A stretch of DNA of 64,000 nt, from the NCBI RefSeq assembly GCF_001270265.1, contig NZ_LGAP01000003.1, positions 186,001 to 250,000 of the forward strand, read 5' to 3'. The stretch's first letter is position 1. Every line of letters starts with the position of its first letter. The position numbers were made by a program, and so were the translations under genes. Shown piece after piece: positions 10,104 through 18,026 of this stretch. Below the pieces are notes generated by a model. The model was not told the origin of the DNA. It saw only the letters and a list, made by a program, of their open reading frames with translations, and ran no database searches. This DNA is from Ensifer adhaerens. GTDB lineage: Bacteria; Pseudomonadota; Alphaproteobacteria; Rhizobiales; Rhizobiaceae.

Positions 10104-11555
10104 CTAGCCGTGGTAAACCGAGATGGTTTTCATGCTGGCAAAGCCGTAGAGGGCTTCGAAACCCTTCTCGCGGCCATGCCCCGATTTCTTGACGCCACCA
10201 AAGGGCAGCTCAACGCCGCCGCCCGCGCCGTAGTTGTTGACGAAGACCTGACCGGCGTGGACGGCGCGCGCCATGCGCAATTGCCTGCCGCCGTCGTTGG
10301 TCCAGACGCCGCAGACGAGACCGTATGAGGTGCCGTTCGCGAGACGAACGGCTTCCTCTTCGCCGTCGAACGGCATGATCACCTGAACCGGGCCGAAGAT
10401 TTCCTCCTGTACCGTGCGATGGTCATGCGGCACGTCGCGCAGCAACGTCGGTGCGACATAGGCGCCTTCAGCGGGTGCATCGGCGACGATCTCGCCCTGC
10501 GCCGCAATCCTCAGGCCATCCTTCGCAGCATCGGCAAGGAAGCCCTCGACGATCGCCTTTTGCCTGTGCGAGACGACCGGGCCGAGCGACAGATCGGCGT
10601 CGGCCGGACCGACCTTGAGCGCGCGATATCTTTCGCTCATCCGCGCCACGACCTCTTCGTAGATGGCGCGCTCGATGAGGATGCGCGACGAGGCCGAACA
10701 GGTCTGGCCGGCGTTCTGGATCCCGGCATTCACCAGGAAGGGAACAGCCCGGTCGAGGTCCGCATCGGCAAAGACGATCTGCGCCGACTTGCCGCCGAGC
10801 TCAAGCGTCACCGGCACCGCATTCTTCGCCGCCGCCGCCTGCACCTGTTCTCCTGTGCGGACCGAGCCGGTAAACGAGATGTGATTGACATCAGGGTGTT
10901 CGGAAAGTGCGGCACCCGCTTCCGAGCCAAATCCGGTGACGACGTTCAGCGCTCCGGGCGGTAGGCCCTCTTCTTCGGCGATGCGCGCAAACTCCAGGAT
11001 GGTCAGGCAAGCCTCCTCGGCCGGCTTGACCACGGCCGCATTGCCCATCGCAAGTGCGGCGCCAAGGCTGCGACCAAGGATCTGCATCGGATAGTTCCAC
11101 GGGATGATATGCCCGGTGACCCCATGCGGCTCGTAAACGGTCAGAACGGTGAAGCCGTTCTGGTAGGGGATGGTGTCGCCATGCACCTTGTCGGCGGCGC
11201 CACCATAGAATTCGAGATAGCGGGCAAGCGCGACGACATCCGCTCGCGCCTGCGTCAGGGGTTTGCCGACGTCCTGCGCTTCGAGTTCCGTCAAGAGGTT
11301 GATGTTGCGCAGCACTGCCCCCGAGATTCGGCTCAGCACCCGCCCGCGCTCGGTTGCGGTCATCTGCCCCCAATCGCCGGAGAGAGCCGCGCGTGCCGAG
11401 CGCACGGCCAGATCGATGTCGTCCCGGGTTCCCCGGGCGATGCGCGCGAACTCCTGGCCGTTGGAGGGATCCCTGACGGCGATGTGTTCGCCGCCGACTG
11501 CGTCCTGCCATTTGTTCGCGATGAAATTGCCGTAGGTCTTCACATCATGCCTCAT
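10104..11555 (-). CDS. Aldehyde dehydrogenase family protein
   Basis: NAD(P)-dependent oxidation of an aldehyde to an acid. The 483-residue protein has the ALDH features in order: EPHGVTGHIIPWNYP, FTGSVRTGEQV (cofactor loop), LELGGKSAQIVF with the catalytic glutamate, GQTCSASSR with the catalytic cysteine, and EEIFGPVQVIMPF near the C-terminus. Its ATG lies 11 bases inside the GntR gene end, so regulator and enzyme are co-transcribed and probably coupled. With the downstream SDR it forms a small catabolic operon. Specific substrate (for example betaine aldehyde or gamma-aminobutyraldehyde) cannot be read from the motifs. Confidence 0.92.
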   Translation of the reverse strand: MRHDVKTYGNFIANKWQDAVGGEHIAVRDPSNGQEFARIARGTRDDIDLAVRSARAALSGDWGQMTATERGRVLSRISGAVLRNINLLTELEAQDVGKPLTQARADVVALARYLEFYGGAADKVHGDTIPYQNGFTVLTVYEPHGVTGHIIPWNYPMQILGRSLGAALAMGNAAVVKPAEEACLTILEFARIAEEEGLPPGALNVVTGFGSEAGAALSEHPDVNHISFTGSVRTGEQVQAAAAKNAVPVTLELGGKSAQIVFADADLDRAVPFLVNAGIQNAGQTCSASSRILIERAIYEEVVARMSERYRALKVGPADADLSLGPVVSHRQKAIVEGFLADAAKDGLRIAAQGEIVADAPAEGAYVAPTLLRDVPHDHRTVQEEIFGPVQVIMPFDGEEEAVRLANGTSYGLVCGVWTNDGGRQLRMARAVHAGQVFVNNYGAGGGVELPFGGVKKSGHGREKGFEALYGFASMKTISVYHG

Positions 11556-12228
11556 TGTCGGTCTCGCCCTGCGGGAGGAGCGTTTTCAATCTCATTGCCG
11601 TCGCATGGATATGCGCACGCGCCAGCTTCTCAGCCTGATCAGGATCCCTTGCCGCAATCGCCTCGACAATCAGCCGGTGCTCGGCAACAGCAGTGCTGGC
11701 GCGTTCGCTGGAAAGCGAAAAGGCCGGAGCAAAGACCTGCGAGGTCATCCGCAGAAGTGGTCCGAGCGACGCCAACGACGCATTGCGCGAGGCGCTGACG
11801 ATAGCCTCATGAAAGACGACGTTCGACTGGGTGTATGCGCCGGGATCCCAGCGCTCGACGACCTTTTCCTGCCGCTCGATCTGTTTCGCGAGCTCCTTGA
11901 TTTCTGATGCGGTTGCGCGCTCGGCGGCGTTGCGTGCTGCCACTCCGTCCATCGCCTCGCGCACGGCATAGGCGTCCAGAAGCTTCGGCAGGTCGGCGGT
12001 GGCCACCCTGACGCCACTGCCGGGCTTGTTGACCACGAGCCCGTCACGCTCCAGCACCCGCAAGGCTTCACGAAGCGGCGTGCGACTGATGCCGAACTCG
12101 GCGGCGATCCGCTCCTGGCGCAACGTCGCCCCAGGTGCATAGACGCCGGCATAGATGCGCTCGCGAAGCGCCTGGGCAACTTCGTCGAGAAGGCGCGATT
12201 GACTTCGCCATTCGAAGGTTTGGCTCAT
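11545..12228 (-). CDS. GntR family transcriptional regulator (FadR/FCD subfamily)
   Basis: DNA-binding repressor or activator of the dehydrogenase genes it overlaps. The ATG at 12228 (MSQTFEWRSQSRLLDEVAQ) follows a GGGAGGGATCT site and gives 227 residues; the upstream in-frame ATG lacks a site. Residues about 15-75 hold the winged helix: GATLRQERIAAEFGISRTPLREALRVLERDGLV. The remainder is a helical FCD ligand domain with the expected acidic and histidine residues (NVVFHEAIVSASRN, EHRLIVEAIAARDP). A perfect palindrome 27 bases upstream is a likely operator for self-control. Confidence 0.92.
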   Translation of the reverse strand: MSQTFEWRSQSRLLDEVAQALRERIYAGVYAPGATLRQERIAAEFGISRTPLREALRVLERDGLVVNKPGSGVRVATADLPKLLDAYAVREAMDGVAARNAAERATASEIKELAKQIERQEKVVERWDPGAYTQSNVVFHEAIVSASRNASLASLGPLLRMTSQVFAPAFSLSSERASTAVAEHRLIVEAIAARDPDQAEKLARAHIHATAMRLKTLLPQGETDNEA

Positions 12229-12254
12229 AGATCCCTCCCAAGATCGAGGCAAAT

Positions 12255-12269
12255 TGTATCCAGGATACA
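12255..12269. promoter_or_regulatory. Palindromic operator, candidate GntR-family binding site
   Basis: TGTATCC-A-GGATACA is a perfect 7-base inverted repeat about one central base, 27 bases upstream of the regulator start. FCD-type GntR proteins commonly bind short palindromes of the TNGTATNC class. It would overlap the promoter of the GntR-ALDH-SDR operon, consistent with autoregulation. Confidence 0.6.
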
Positions 12270-12372
12270 GGCGATGTCAATTGCATTGATACGCCGGCGC
12301 CCGGTACCGGAACATGGCAGTCACATCTCCGATCCATGGCAGCAGGGTCGGGACCTCCCTCGTCCAGCAGAA

Positions 12373-12672
12373 TCACGATGCCAGCGAACAGCATATCCGG
12401 TCGTCGGCAAGGGGCTGGGCGACATGGGCGGAGGTGTTGACCCATGGCCAGCTCGACATCGCTGTCGTCCACGATCCCCGCGTGCATCCCGGATGGGAGC
12501 CGAGCGGCCTGTCGTTGGTTCCGGCATCGACGATGATGAGGTTGAAATCGAGAGCGAGGACCTGGTCGATCCGGTTGCCGATATCCCGGGCCTTCTGGCC
12601 CGAGACGCCGGCGTTGAAGCCAGTGAAGCCGCGTGTCACGCCCACCCTGATGGTGGAAACGAAAGAAACCAT
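12373..12672 (-). pseudogene. SGNH/GDSL-type hydrolase remnant
   Basis: The frame reads FNAGVSGQKARDIGNRIDQV followed by LALDFNLIIVDAGTNDR. This matches the middle of SGNH hydrolases: a GVSG oxyanion-glycine block and the GTND asparagine block. No GDS(L) serine block precedes it and no C-terminal DxxH follows; after GTNDR the frame turns into unrelated sequence, while another frame looks more protein-like near 12430-12500. The gene appears truncated at both ends and frameshifted. It may once have accompanied exsH, but that is speculative. Confidence 0.4.
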
Positions 12673-12779
12673 TCAAACGACCCGCGAGGCGATCGCGTCC
12701 CGTCTCCTCGATGCCGGCAAGCTTGTCATTTTGCTGCCGATCCTTGCTGGCCAGCCGGCGAATCGGAGCGGGCCAAGGC

Positions 12780-12935
12780 GCAATGGATCAACCAGAAAAG
12801 CCGTGCTTTCGCGGCCTGCAGACCTCGCTGCCACATTTTCGACTGGCACAGGCCGCACGGCAGCCTAAAGTCTCAAACGCCAATCGGCTGACTCGGCCCG
12901 GCCGAGGGCAACCTCTTGATGCTCCATCACCTACC
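12780..12935 (+). mobile_element. Remnant of an IS481-family transposase gene (3' end)
   Basis: The plus strand encodes FDWHRPHGSLKSQTPIG, then a stop where an arginine codon is expected, then in the same frame LGPAEGNLLMLHH. Together these match the C-terminus of IS481-type transposases (YNWHRPHG-x-L-x-S-x-TPISRL-x-LxxDNLLRLH). Just upstream a second frame gives LPHF, also expected there, so at least one frameshift and one nonsense change are present. The catalytic core and inverted ends were not found. The relic ends at the 3' end of exsH. Confidence 0.5.
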
Positions 12936-12942
12936 CGAGAAA

Positions 12943-14376
12943 TCAGGATAGCCAGTCGTCCATAGACTGCGCTTCGCCACTCGCCGACTGCGTTTCATCC
13001 AGAGAGTAAGCATGAATGTAGTCGATCCGCATTTCCGCTCCGTCGCCGAAGTCTGTGTTCGGCTGCCCCGCTGCTCCTCCCACGGCGAGATTGACCACCA
13101 TGTACATGGGTTCGTGCATGTCGGAGGGCGTATCGGCGCGCGCCACGGCGACGTCGTCGAAATACCAGACGATCTCATCCTCTTCCCATAGGACGCCGTA
13201 GGTATGGAACCCTTCGGTACTGGCTACCTTGACTGCGGTCGTCTCGCTTGTCTGTTCGCCGGTCTCGTTGCTGTGCACCGTTACGTTGACAGTGTTCGGC
13301 TGCTGCCCCCGCATCTCGACAACATCGAGTTCGGGAGGCCAGGTGCCATCTGCCGGCAACAGCCAGAACGCCGGCCAAGTGCCCGTTTCGGCTGGCATGT
13401 CCGCTCTGATTTCGAAATAGCCGTAGGTCTGCGCAAAGGTCGAGTACGTCGTCAGCATGCCGGACGTGTATTCGTACCCGTCGATCTCTGGTTTCAGTGC
13501 ATCCGGCGTCGGCTCTGCCTTGATCGTCAGGACGCCATCTTCGACCGAAAACGGATTGATTGCGGCTGTCCCCGCATGGGCGGGATTGATGTACCACTGC
13601 AGTTCGCCATTGCTGGCCAAGGTTCCGCCTTTTTCAGGCGCCCACCAGAACTTGGCATCCCATACGCCCTGATCGCCATCATGAAGGGAGAGACTGTCAA
13701 ACTCGTCGGCAAAACTCAGCGCAAGGTTGGAGCGATCGAGACTGAGCTGAAATTGCTCCGGCGCGAGATCAGCCACGGTCGTGTCTGCGAATAACAAGCT
13801 CTCGCCATCGCCGAGGTTCAGCCTTAAATCTGCGCCTTCCTGCGTCGCAAGGCTGATGACCTGTTGGAAGCTTGTTAGATCGTAACCATTCAGCCGGACC
13901 GTATCGGAACTGTCGAAGTCGACGATCAGATCACTGCCGCCACCTCGACCGACGACGAAGATGTCCGCGCCGCCGCCGCCGACCAGAATGTCGTTGCCGC
14001 CGCGACCGTCGATCGTCTGGCTACCTGAAGCCCCCGAGATAATATTGTCGGCGTTGTTGCCGAAAGCATGCCGGCCGCTGCCGGTGACCGTCAAGTTCTC
14101 AAAATTCTCGGGTAGGGTATAGCTCATCCACGTGTTGATGGTGTCGACACCAGCTCCAGCCGTCTCCATAGCGCGGTTGATGCTCGAATAGAGATAGTAA
14201 ATGTCATCACCTTTACCGCCCGCCATGGTGACATTGACGGAGCCATCGCCCCAGATCGAGTCGTTTGCCTGAGTGCCGTAAAGCACTGGCCCCGAACCCG
14301 TCGCAGAGAACCACGCAGTGGATGGTCCACTGTAAAAAAGCGGGGTGCCCACGGCGTTGACAATCGATTTTGGCAT
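12943..14376 (-). CDS. exsH: Secreted endo-1,3-1,4-beta-glycanase with RTX repeats (succinoglycan depolymerase, ExsH-like)
   Basis: A glycoside hydrolase that would cut nascent succinoglycan or a related beta-glucan outside the cell. The N-terminal half of this 477-residue protein holds RTX-type calcium-binding nonapeptides (MAGGKGDDI, IDGRGGNDI, LVGGGGADI). The C-terminal half is a GH16 domain with the catalytic motif ELDVVEMRG (nucleophile and acid/base glutamates, beta-bulge type), preceded by YGYFEIRADMP and GTWPAFWLLP. No cleavable signal peptide is seen; RTX glycanases of this type use a type I secretion system through C-terminal or repeat signals. This layout is that of ExsH. It stands away from exo genes, beside decayed mobile DNA, so another GH16 role is possible. 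Confidence 0.85.
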   Translation of the reverse strand: MPKSIVNAVGTPLFYSGPSTAWFSATGSGPVLYGTQANDSIWGDGSVNVTMAGGKGDDIYYLYSSINRAMETAGAGVDTINTWMSYTLPENFENLTVTGSGRHAFGNNADNIISGASGSQTIDGRGGNDILVGGGGADIFVVGRGGGSDLIVDFDSSDTVRLNGYDLTSFQQVISLATQEGADLRLNLGDGESLLFADTTVADLAPEQFQLSLDRSNLALSFADEFDSLSLHDGDQGVWDAKFWWAPEKGGTLASNGELQWYINPAHAGTAAINPFSVEDGVLTIKAEPTPDALKPEIDGYEYTSGMLTTYSTFAQTYGYFEIRADMPAETGTWPAFWLLPADGTWPPELDVVEMRGQQPNTVNVTVHSNETGEQTSETTAVKVASTEGFHTYGVLWEEDEIVWYFDDVAVARADTPSDMHEPMYMVVNLAVGGAAGQPNTDFGDGAEMRIDYIHAYSLDETQSASGEAQSMDDWLS

Positions 14377-14561
14377 GGTCAGCTCCTTCGGTTTCCTCCC
14401 GAAGGCAAGCTAACATCGCCTGGCAGACGGTGACACCGCCTGCATTTATGGGTTTTTGGTTTGACTTGCTGCTGAAGAAAGCAGGCGATCTGGCGACGAT
14501 CTCAACGGTTTTCCGGCGGCAAATGACACGACCCGGGCCACGTTGTTGCCTGCCAACTCTG

Positions 14562-15452
14562 TCATTCGGCTCCGACGTTCGTCCATTTTTCCAACCAATC
14601 CAGGAAAATTCCCGCCATTCCAAATTCGACAGGCTTTGAAATGTCGTAAGCGCCGACGACGGGTGCCACCGATGCCGTCAAGGCTACAAGCTGACCCGAT
14701 CTCAGTTCGTGTTCGATAAACAGCGGACTCGCCTGCCCCACTCCCAAGCCCGAAATACAGGCGTCAATCGACGCCTCGTCGGTGTCGAACGCGATGCTGC
14801 CGCCCCGCGGCTCGAACGTGAGGCCCGCGGAATTGCACCAGCACCGCCAAGACCATGCGTCTGCTGTGTCCAGCAGGATGGGCAATTCGAGGATGTCACT
14901 GGCCTCGAACTGGCCCCTGCTTCCGGCTATCAATTTCGGCGAGCAAACCGCCATCGTCCTGTCCAACAAGAACGCCGACGCGACTTCCGCAGCATCAGCG
15001 CTTCGTCGATATGTTATCGTTAGGTCGGGTCTCTCAAGCGAGCCCAGCGCCAGCGATTGGATGACAAGATCGGCGGTCGGGTTCTCCTGCCGGAACGACC
15101 CGATGCGCGGGATCAACCATCGACGGGCGAGAGTTATCGGAGCCTGGATAACGAGCCGCGACCGTTGCGTGTTCAAACCACGCGCGCCCGTCTCGAGCAT
15201 CGCGAGAGCCGCATTCACGTACGTTAGGAAACGCTGTCCGGCATCCGTCAGCGTGATGGCGTTGTGGGACCGGTGAAACAAGGTCACCCCAAGCGCATCT
15301 TCCAGTTGCTTCACTTGCCGGCTCACGGCCCCGGGAGTGAGGTGCATTTCCGCAGCCGCCAATGTCAGGCTGCCGCGCCTGCTTGCGGCTGAGAACGCAA
15401 TGAGGGTGTTCAACGGAGGGTTTTTCAGGCTTTCGGCTTGAGTTTTTTTCAT
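14562..15452 (-). CDS. LysR family transcriptional regulator (GcvA-like)
   Basis: A 296-residue LysR-type regulator. The N-terminal winged helix reads NTLIAFSAASRRGSLTLAAA and then EMHLTPGAVSRQVKQLEDAL, close to GcvA-type members; the rest is a co-inducer domain ending in a short tail. The ATG at 15452 is followed by a lysine-rich MKKTQAESLKNPPLN start. It is divergent from the siderophore-type ABC operon, the classic arrangement for a regulator of that operon, and it also lies upstream of exsH in the same direction. No effector can be inferred. Confidence 0.88.
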   Translation of the reverse strand: MKKTQAESLKNPPLNTLIAFSAASRRGSLTLAAAEMHLTPGAVSRQVKQLEDALGVTLFHRSHNAITLTDAGQRFLTYVNAALAMLETGARGLNTQRSRLVIQAPITLARRWLIPRIGSFRQENPTADLVIQSLALGSLERPDLTITYRRSADAAEVASAFLLDRTMAVCSPKLIAGSRGQFEASDILELPILLDTADAWSWRCWCNSAGLTFEPRGGSIAFDTDEASIDACISGLGVGQASPLFIEHELRSGQLVALTASVAPVVGAYDISKPVEFGMAGIFLDWLEKWTNVGAE

Positions 15453-15473
15453 GCTCGCTTGAGAAACTTTCGA

Positions 15474-15517
15474 TTGCTTTAAAGTGGACTATTAATATCA
15501 ACAATCGCATAAAGCAA
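15474..15517. promoter_or_regulatory. Inverted repeat in the LysR/binding-protein divergent promoter
   Basis: TTGCTTTA (15474-15481) and TAAAGCAA (15510-15517) form a perfect 8-base inverted repeat, 28 bases apart, around an AT-rich centre (CTATTAATATC). It lies between the two divergent starts and is a candidate site for the LysR protein or an iron regulator. No Fur, RirA or Irr consensus was recognised. Confidence 0.35.
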
Positions 15518-15623
15518 AGCGCTGTAAAGGCTGAGATCCCCGATGTGGGAACCGAGCCGGTCCCGCAACGGCTTGCTGAGATGATCATTATTCATGCCTG
15601 GCACATGCCGGGACCACACATCG

Positions 15624-16628
15624 ATGGAGACCCTGATGCTACACGCCAGCTTGGGCCGCGCCGCGGCCGCAGGACATGCCATAGCTGCTTTCCTTGCCTG
15701 GAATGCATGCGTGCTGCCCGCCAACGCCCAATCGCCTTCAACGCTCAACGTCATTGACGACCGTGGCGTGATCGTTGCAGTGCCGGCCGACGCGAAGCGG
15801 GTGGCGTCGGTATCATATTTCGCTGCGGATGTAGCACTCGCCCTTGGTATCAAGCCAGTCGCCGCCACCTACATGGTCGAGGGCCGTAATCCTGACTTCC
15901 TGGGTGGTTACCTGGAGGGCGTTAAGCAGATTGGTCAGCGCGCCGCTCCAAATCTCGAGCTGCTCGCCGAGGCCAAGCCCGACATAACCGTCGCCATCCG
16001 GCGCTACACGGAAGGCAATGCCGTCCAGTATCAGAAAGTAGCACCGTATCTGGCCTACAACCTCGAACTATATGCCGACAGCGACCGCACGATCGGCCAA
16101 TTGGCAACGATCCTTGGCAAGCCGGAACGCGGTCAGGAACTGAACAAACAGTTCAAGGCAGACCTTGAAGCCTACGCAGCGAAAGCTCCAAAGGATGTGC
16201 ATCCGCGTTTCGTCGTGATGTGGGGTGGAGAGACGCCGTGGGTCTTTCGTTCGGAGAACATGACGGCCGCCATTCTCGTAGCACTCGGAGGTGACAACAT
16301 CGGCGGCCAGAATCCGACACCATCAGTACCCGACAACTGGGGCCTGGAAATGAGCCTCGAAACGATGCTGGAGAAGGATCCCGAGGTTATCTTCGTCTAC
16401 GACTATGGTCCGGACCGTCCTCAGGAGAACAATCCGATCTGGCAACAGCTGAGCGCCGTAAAGAACGGTCGCGTCCACTATGTCGGCGATCATTGGGTTG
16501 AAGCGCATGGGCCGATCGCCCGCGAACTCGTGCTGAAGGAAGCCGCACATCTGCTTCATCCCGAGACGTTCCAGGCCGTGGACGTCAAGGCCGAGGCCCG
16601 CAAGTTGATACCGGAATCGGTCAAGTAG
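15624..16628 (+). CDS. Ferric-siderophore/heme-type ABC transporter substrate-binding protein (FecB/FepB-like)
   Basis: Periplasmic binding protein of the cluster 8 (iron complex) importer type. From the ATG at 15624 (METLMLHASLGRAAAAG) it is 334 residues; the ATG at 15594 is possible but has no clear ribosome site. The signal peptide includes HAIAAFLAWNACVLPANAQ. The mature part follows the TroA/FecB fold with VIDDRGVIVAVPADAKRVAS at the start, ALGIKPVAATYMV, and PDITVAIRRYTEGNAV. It is first in a plus-strand operon with a MATE exporter, two FecCD permeases and an ATPase. The ligand is presumably an iron chelate; the sequence does not say which. Confidence 0.85.
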   Translation: METLMLHASLGRAAAAGHAIAAFLAWNACVLPANAQSPSTLNVIDDRGVIVAVPADAKRVASVSYFAADVALALGIKPVAATYMVEGRNPDFLGGYLEGVKQIGQRAAPNLELLAEAKPDITVAIRRYTEGNAVQYQKVAPYLAYNLELYADSDRTIGQLATILGKPERGQELNKQFKADLEAYAAKAPKDVHPRFVVMWGGETPWVFRSENMTAAILVALGGDNIGGQNPTPSVPDNWGLEMSLETMLEKDPEVIFVYDYGPDRPQENNPIWQQLSAVKNGRVHYVGDHWVEAHGPIARELVLKEAAHLLHPETFQAVDVKAEARKLIPESVK

Positions 16629-16638
16629 CACCAAGTTT

Positions 16639-16657
16639 CCGGCCCTTCGGGGGCCGG
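16639..16657 (+). other. Hairpin between binding-protein and MATE genes
   Basis: CCGGCCC (16639-16645) and GGGCCGG (16651-16657) form a 7-base GC stem with a 5-base loop (TTCGG), 10 bases after the binding-protein stop. No T-run follows. It probably stabilises the binding-protein message and lowers expression of the downstream genes. Confidence 0.5.
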
Positions 16658-16676
16658 CCCAATCCGGACCTTCGCA

Positions 16677-18026
16677 GTGTCAGACAGCACCCCTACCCTT
16701 CACGAAGCGCGGCGCATCGCCGAGTTGGCGCTACCGCTTTCATTCATCCAACTCGCTCAGGTCGCCATTTCAACGACCGACATGGTGATGCTCGGCTGGT
16801 CCGGTGGCGCTGCGATTGCGGTCGGCGCACTCGGCTATACCTTGTTCAACCTGCTGCGGACGATGGGGTTCGGGATGCTCATCGGAGCATCCAACCTGGT
16901 GGCGCAGGACAGGGGCGAGGATGTGGGCAGGGAGCATCTTGCGGCCGCCCTGATCATGGCGTCGATCGCGGCCGTTGCTGCAGCGGTCATGCTCGCCTTG
17001 GCAGGGTCCACGCTGGAATGGTTCGGGCAAGATCCGGACATTTCGGCGCAAGTCCGCGATTACCTGATTTTCATTGCACCCGGCTACATCCCTCTATTCT
17101 GGTTCTATGCCTACCGAGGTGTGGTGGTGGGACGGCGCAAAGCCAACGTCCTGCTCGCGATCACATTGGGAACCGTCGTCATCAACGCGGTCTTCGACTA
17201 CGGCTTCCTGTTCGGTGCTTTCGGTCTGCCTATGCTTGGCATACCCGGCGTTGCTGCCTCCAGCTCGATTTCCTTCCTCCTGCAATTTGTCGCGGTCGCA
17301 GTCGCGACGCATCGAACGACCCGGTTTGCGCCGGTGAAGTCCCGCGCCGAGGTTCTTGGGTCTTTCCGCCGGCTGCTCGCGATTGGCTTGCCGACCGCAG
17401 GCTCCTACGGATCGGAGGCGGGCTTTACACTTTCAATCGCGCTGATGATGGGCGCATTTGGCGCTTCAGCACTTGCAGCGCACGCGGTGGTCAATCAGAT
17501 CATGTATGTCGTCTTCATGCTGTCGATTGGGATGTCGCATGCGACATCCGTGGGCGTCAGCGAGGCGCTCGGCAGCAAGGACAGGAATGGAGCCCTGCGC
17601 GTTGGGCGTAGCGGCTTCTGCCTCGGCCTGGCTGTCGTCGGCCTCTTCTCGGTGCTGTTCGGCCTGTTTCCCGGGCCGATCCTGCGACTGTTTTCACTCG
17701 ATCCGGCGTCAGCCGCCCAAGCTCATGGGATAGCCCTTATCCTCATAGTGATGGCCGCGTTCATTCAAGTGTTCGACTTCGTCCAGAATATCGGCGTTGG
17801 CGCAGTGCGCAGTGTCGGCCGGGCGGGCCACGGGTTCTGGATAACGATTGCCTGCTATTGGGCGTTCGGCCTGCCGCTGGCCTGGGTGCTTGGCACGCAG
17901 ACGGAGCTCGGCGCATATGGCGTCTGGCTCGGGATGGGCGCAGGTCTGGTCGCCGCCGGGGTCGGCATGGTGTTTCTCTTTGAGCAGACGGCCGCCAAGC
18001 TCGAATTTTCCCGGTCCATGTCATGA
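16677..18026 (+). CDS. MATE family efflux transporter
   Basis: A 449-residue inner-membrane antiporter with about 12 hydrophobic segments and the MatE repeats: LALPLSFIQLAQVAISTTDM, MLGWSGGAAIAVGALGYTLF, and in the second half LPTAGSYGSEAGFTLSIALM. The start is a GTG at 16677; a strong ribosome site is lacking. Its last bases overlap the FecCD start (ATGA), so it is co-transcribed and coupled with the permease. MATE proteins export organic cations or siderophores using Na+ or H+. Its position inside an iron-chelate import operon suggests export of the apo-siderophore, a breakdown product or a xenosiderophore; this is inference. Confidence 0.88.
   Translation: MSDSTPTLHEARRIAELALPLSFIQLAQVAISTTDMVMLGWSGGAAIAVGALGYTLFNLLRTMGFGMLIGASNLVAQDRGEDVGREHLAAALIMASIAAVAAAVMLALAGSTLEWFGQDPDISAQVRDYLIFIAPGYIPLFWFYAYRGVVVGRRKANVLLAITLGTVVINAVFDYGFLFGAFGLPMLGIPGVAASSSISFLLQFVAVAVATHRTTRFAPVKSRAEVLGSFRRLLAIGLPTAGSYGSEAGFTLSIALMMGAFGASALAAHAVVNQIMYVVFMLSIGMSHATSVGVSEALGSKDRNGALRVGRSGFCLGLAVVGLFSVLFGLFPGPILRLFSLDPASAAQAHGIALILIVMAAFIQVFDFVQNIGVGAVRSVGRAGHGFWITIACYWAFGLPLAWVLGTQTELGAYGVWLGMGAGLVAAGVGMVFLFEQTAAKLEFSRSMS

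Noticed and set aside
15453-15623. Fur, RirA or Irr box at the siderophore-type operon
   Set aside because: No stretch matched these consensus sites by eye.
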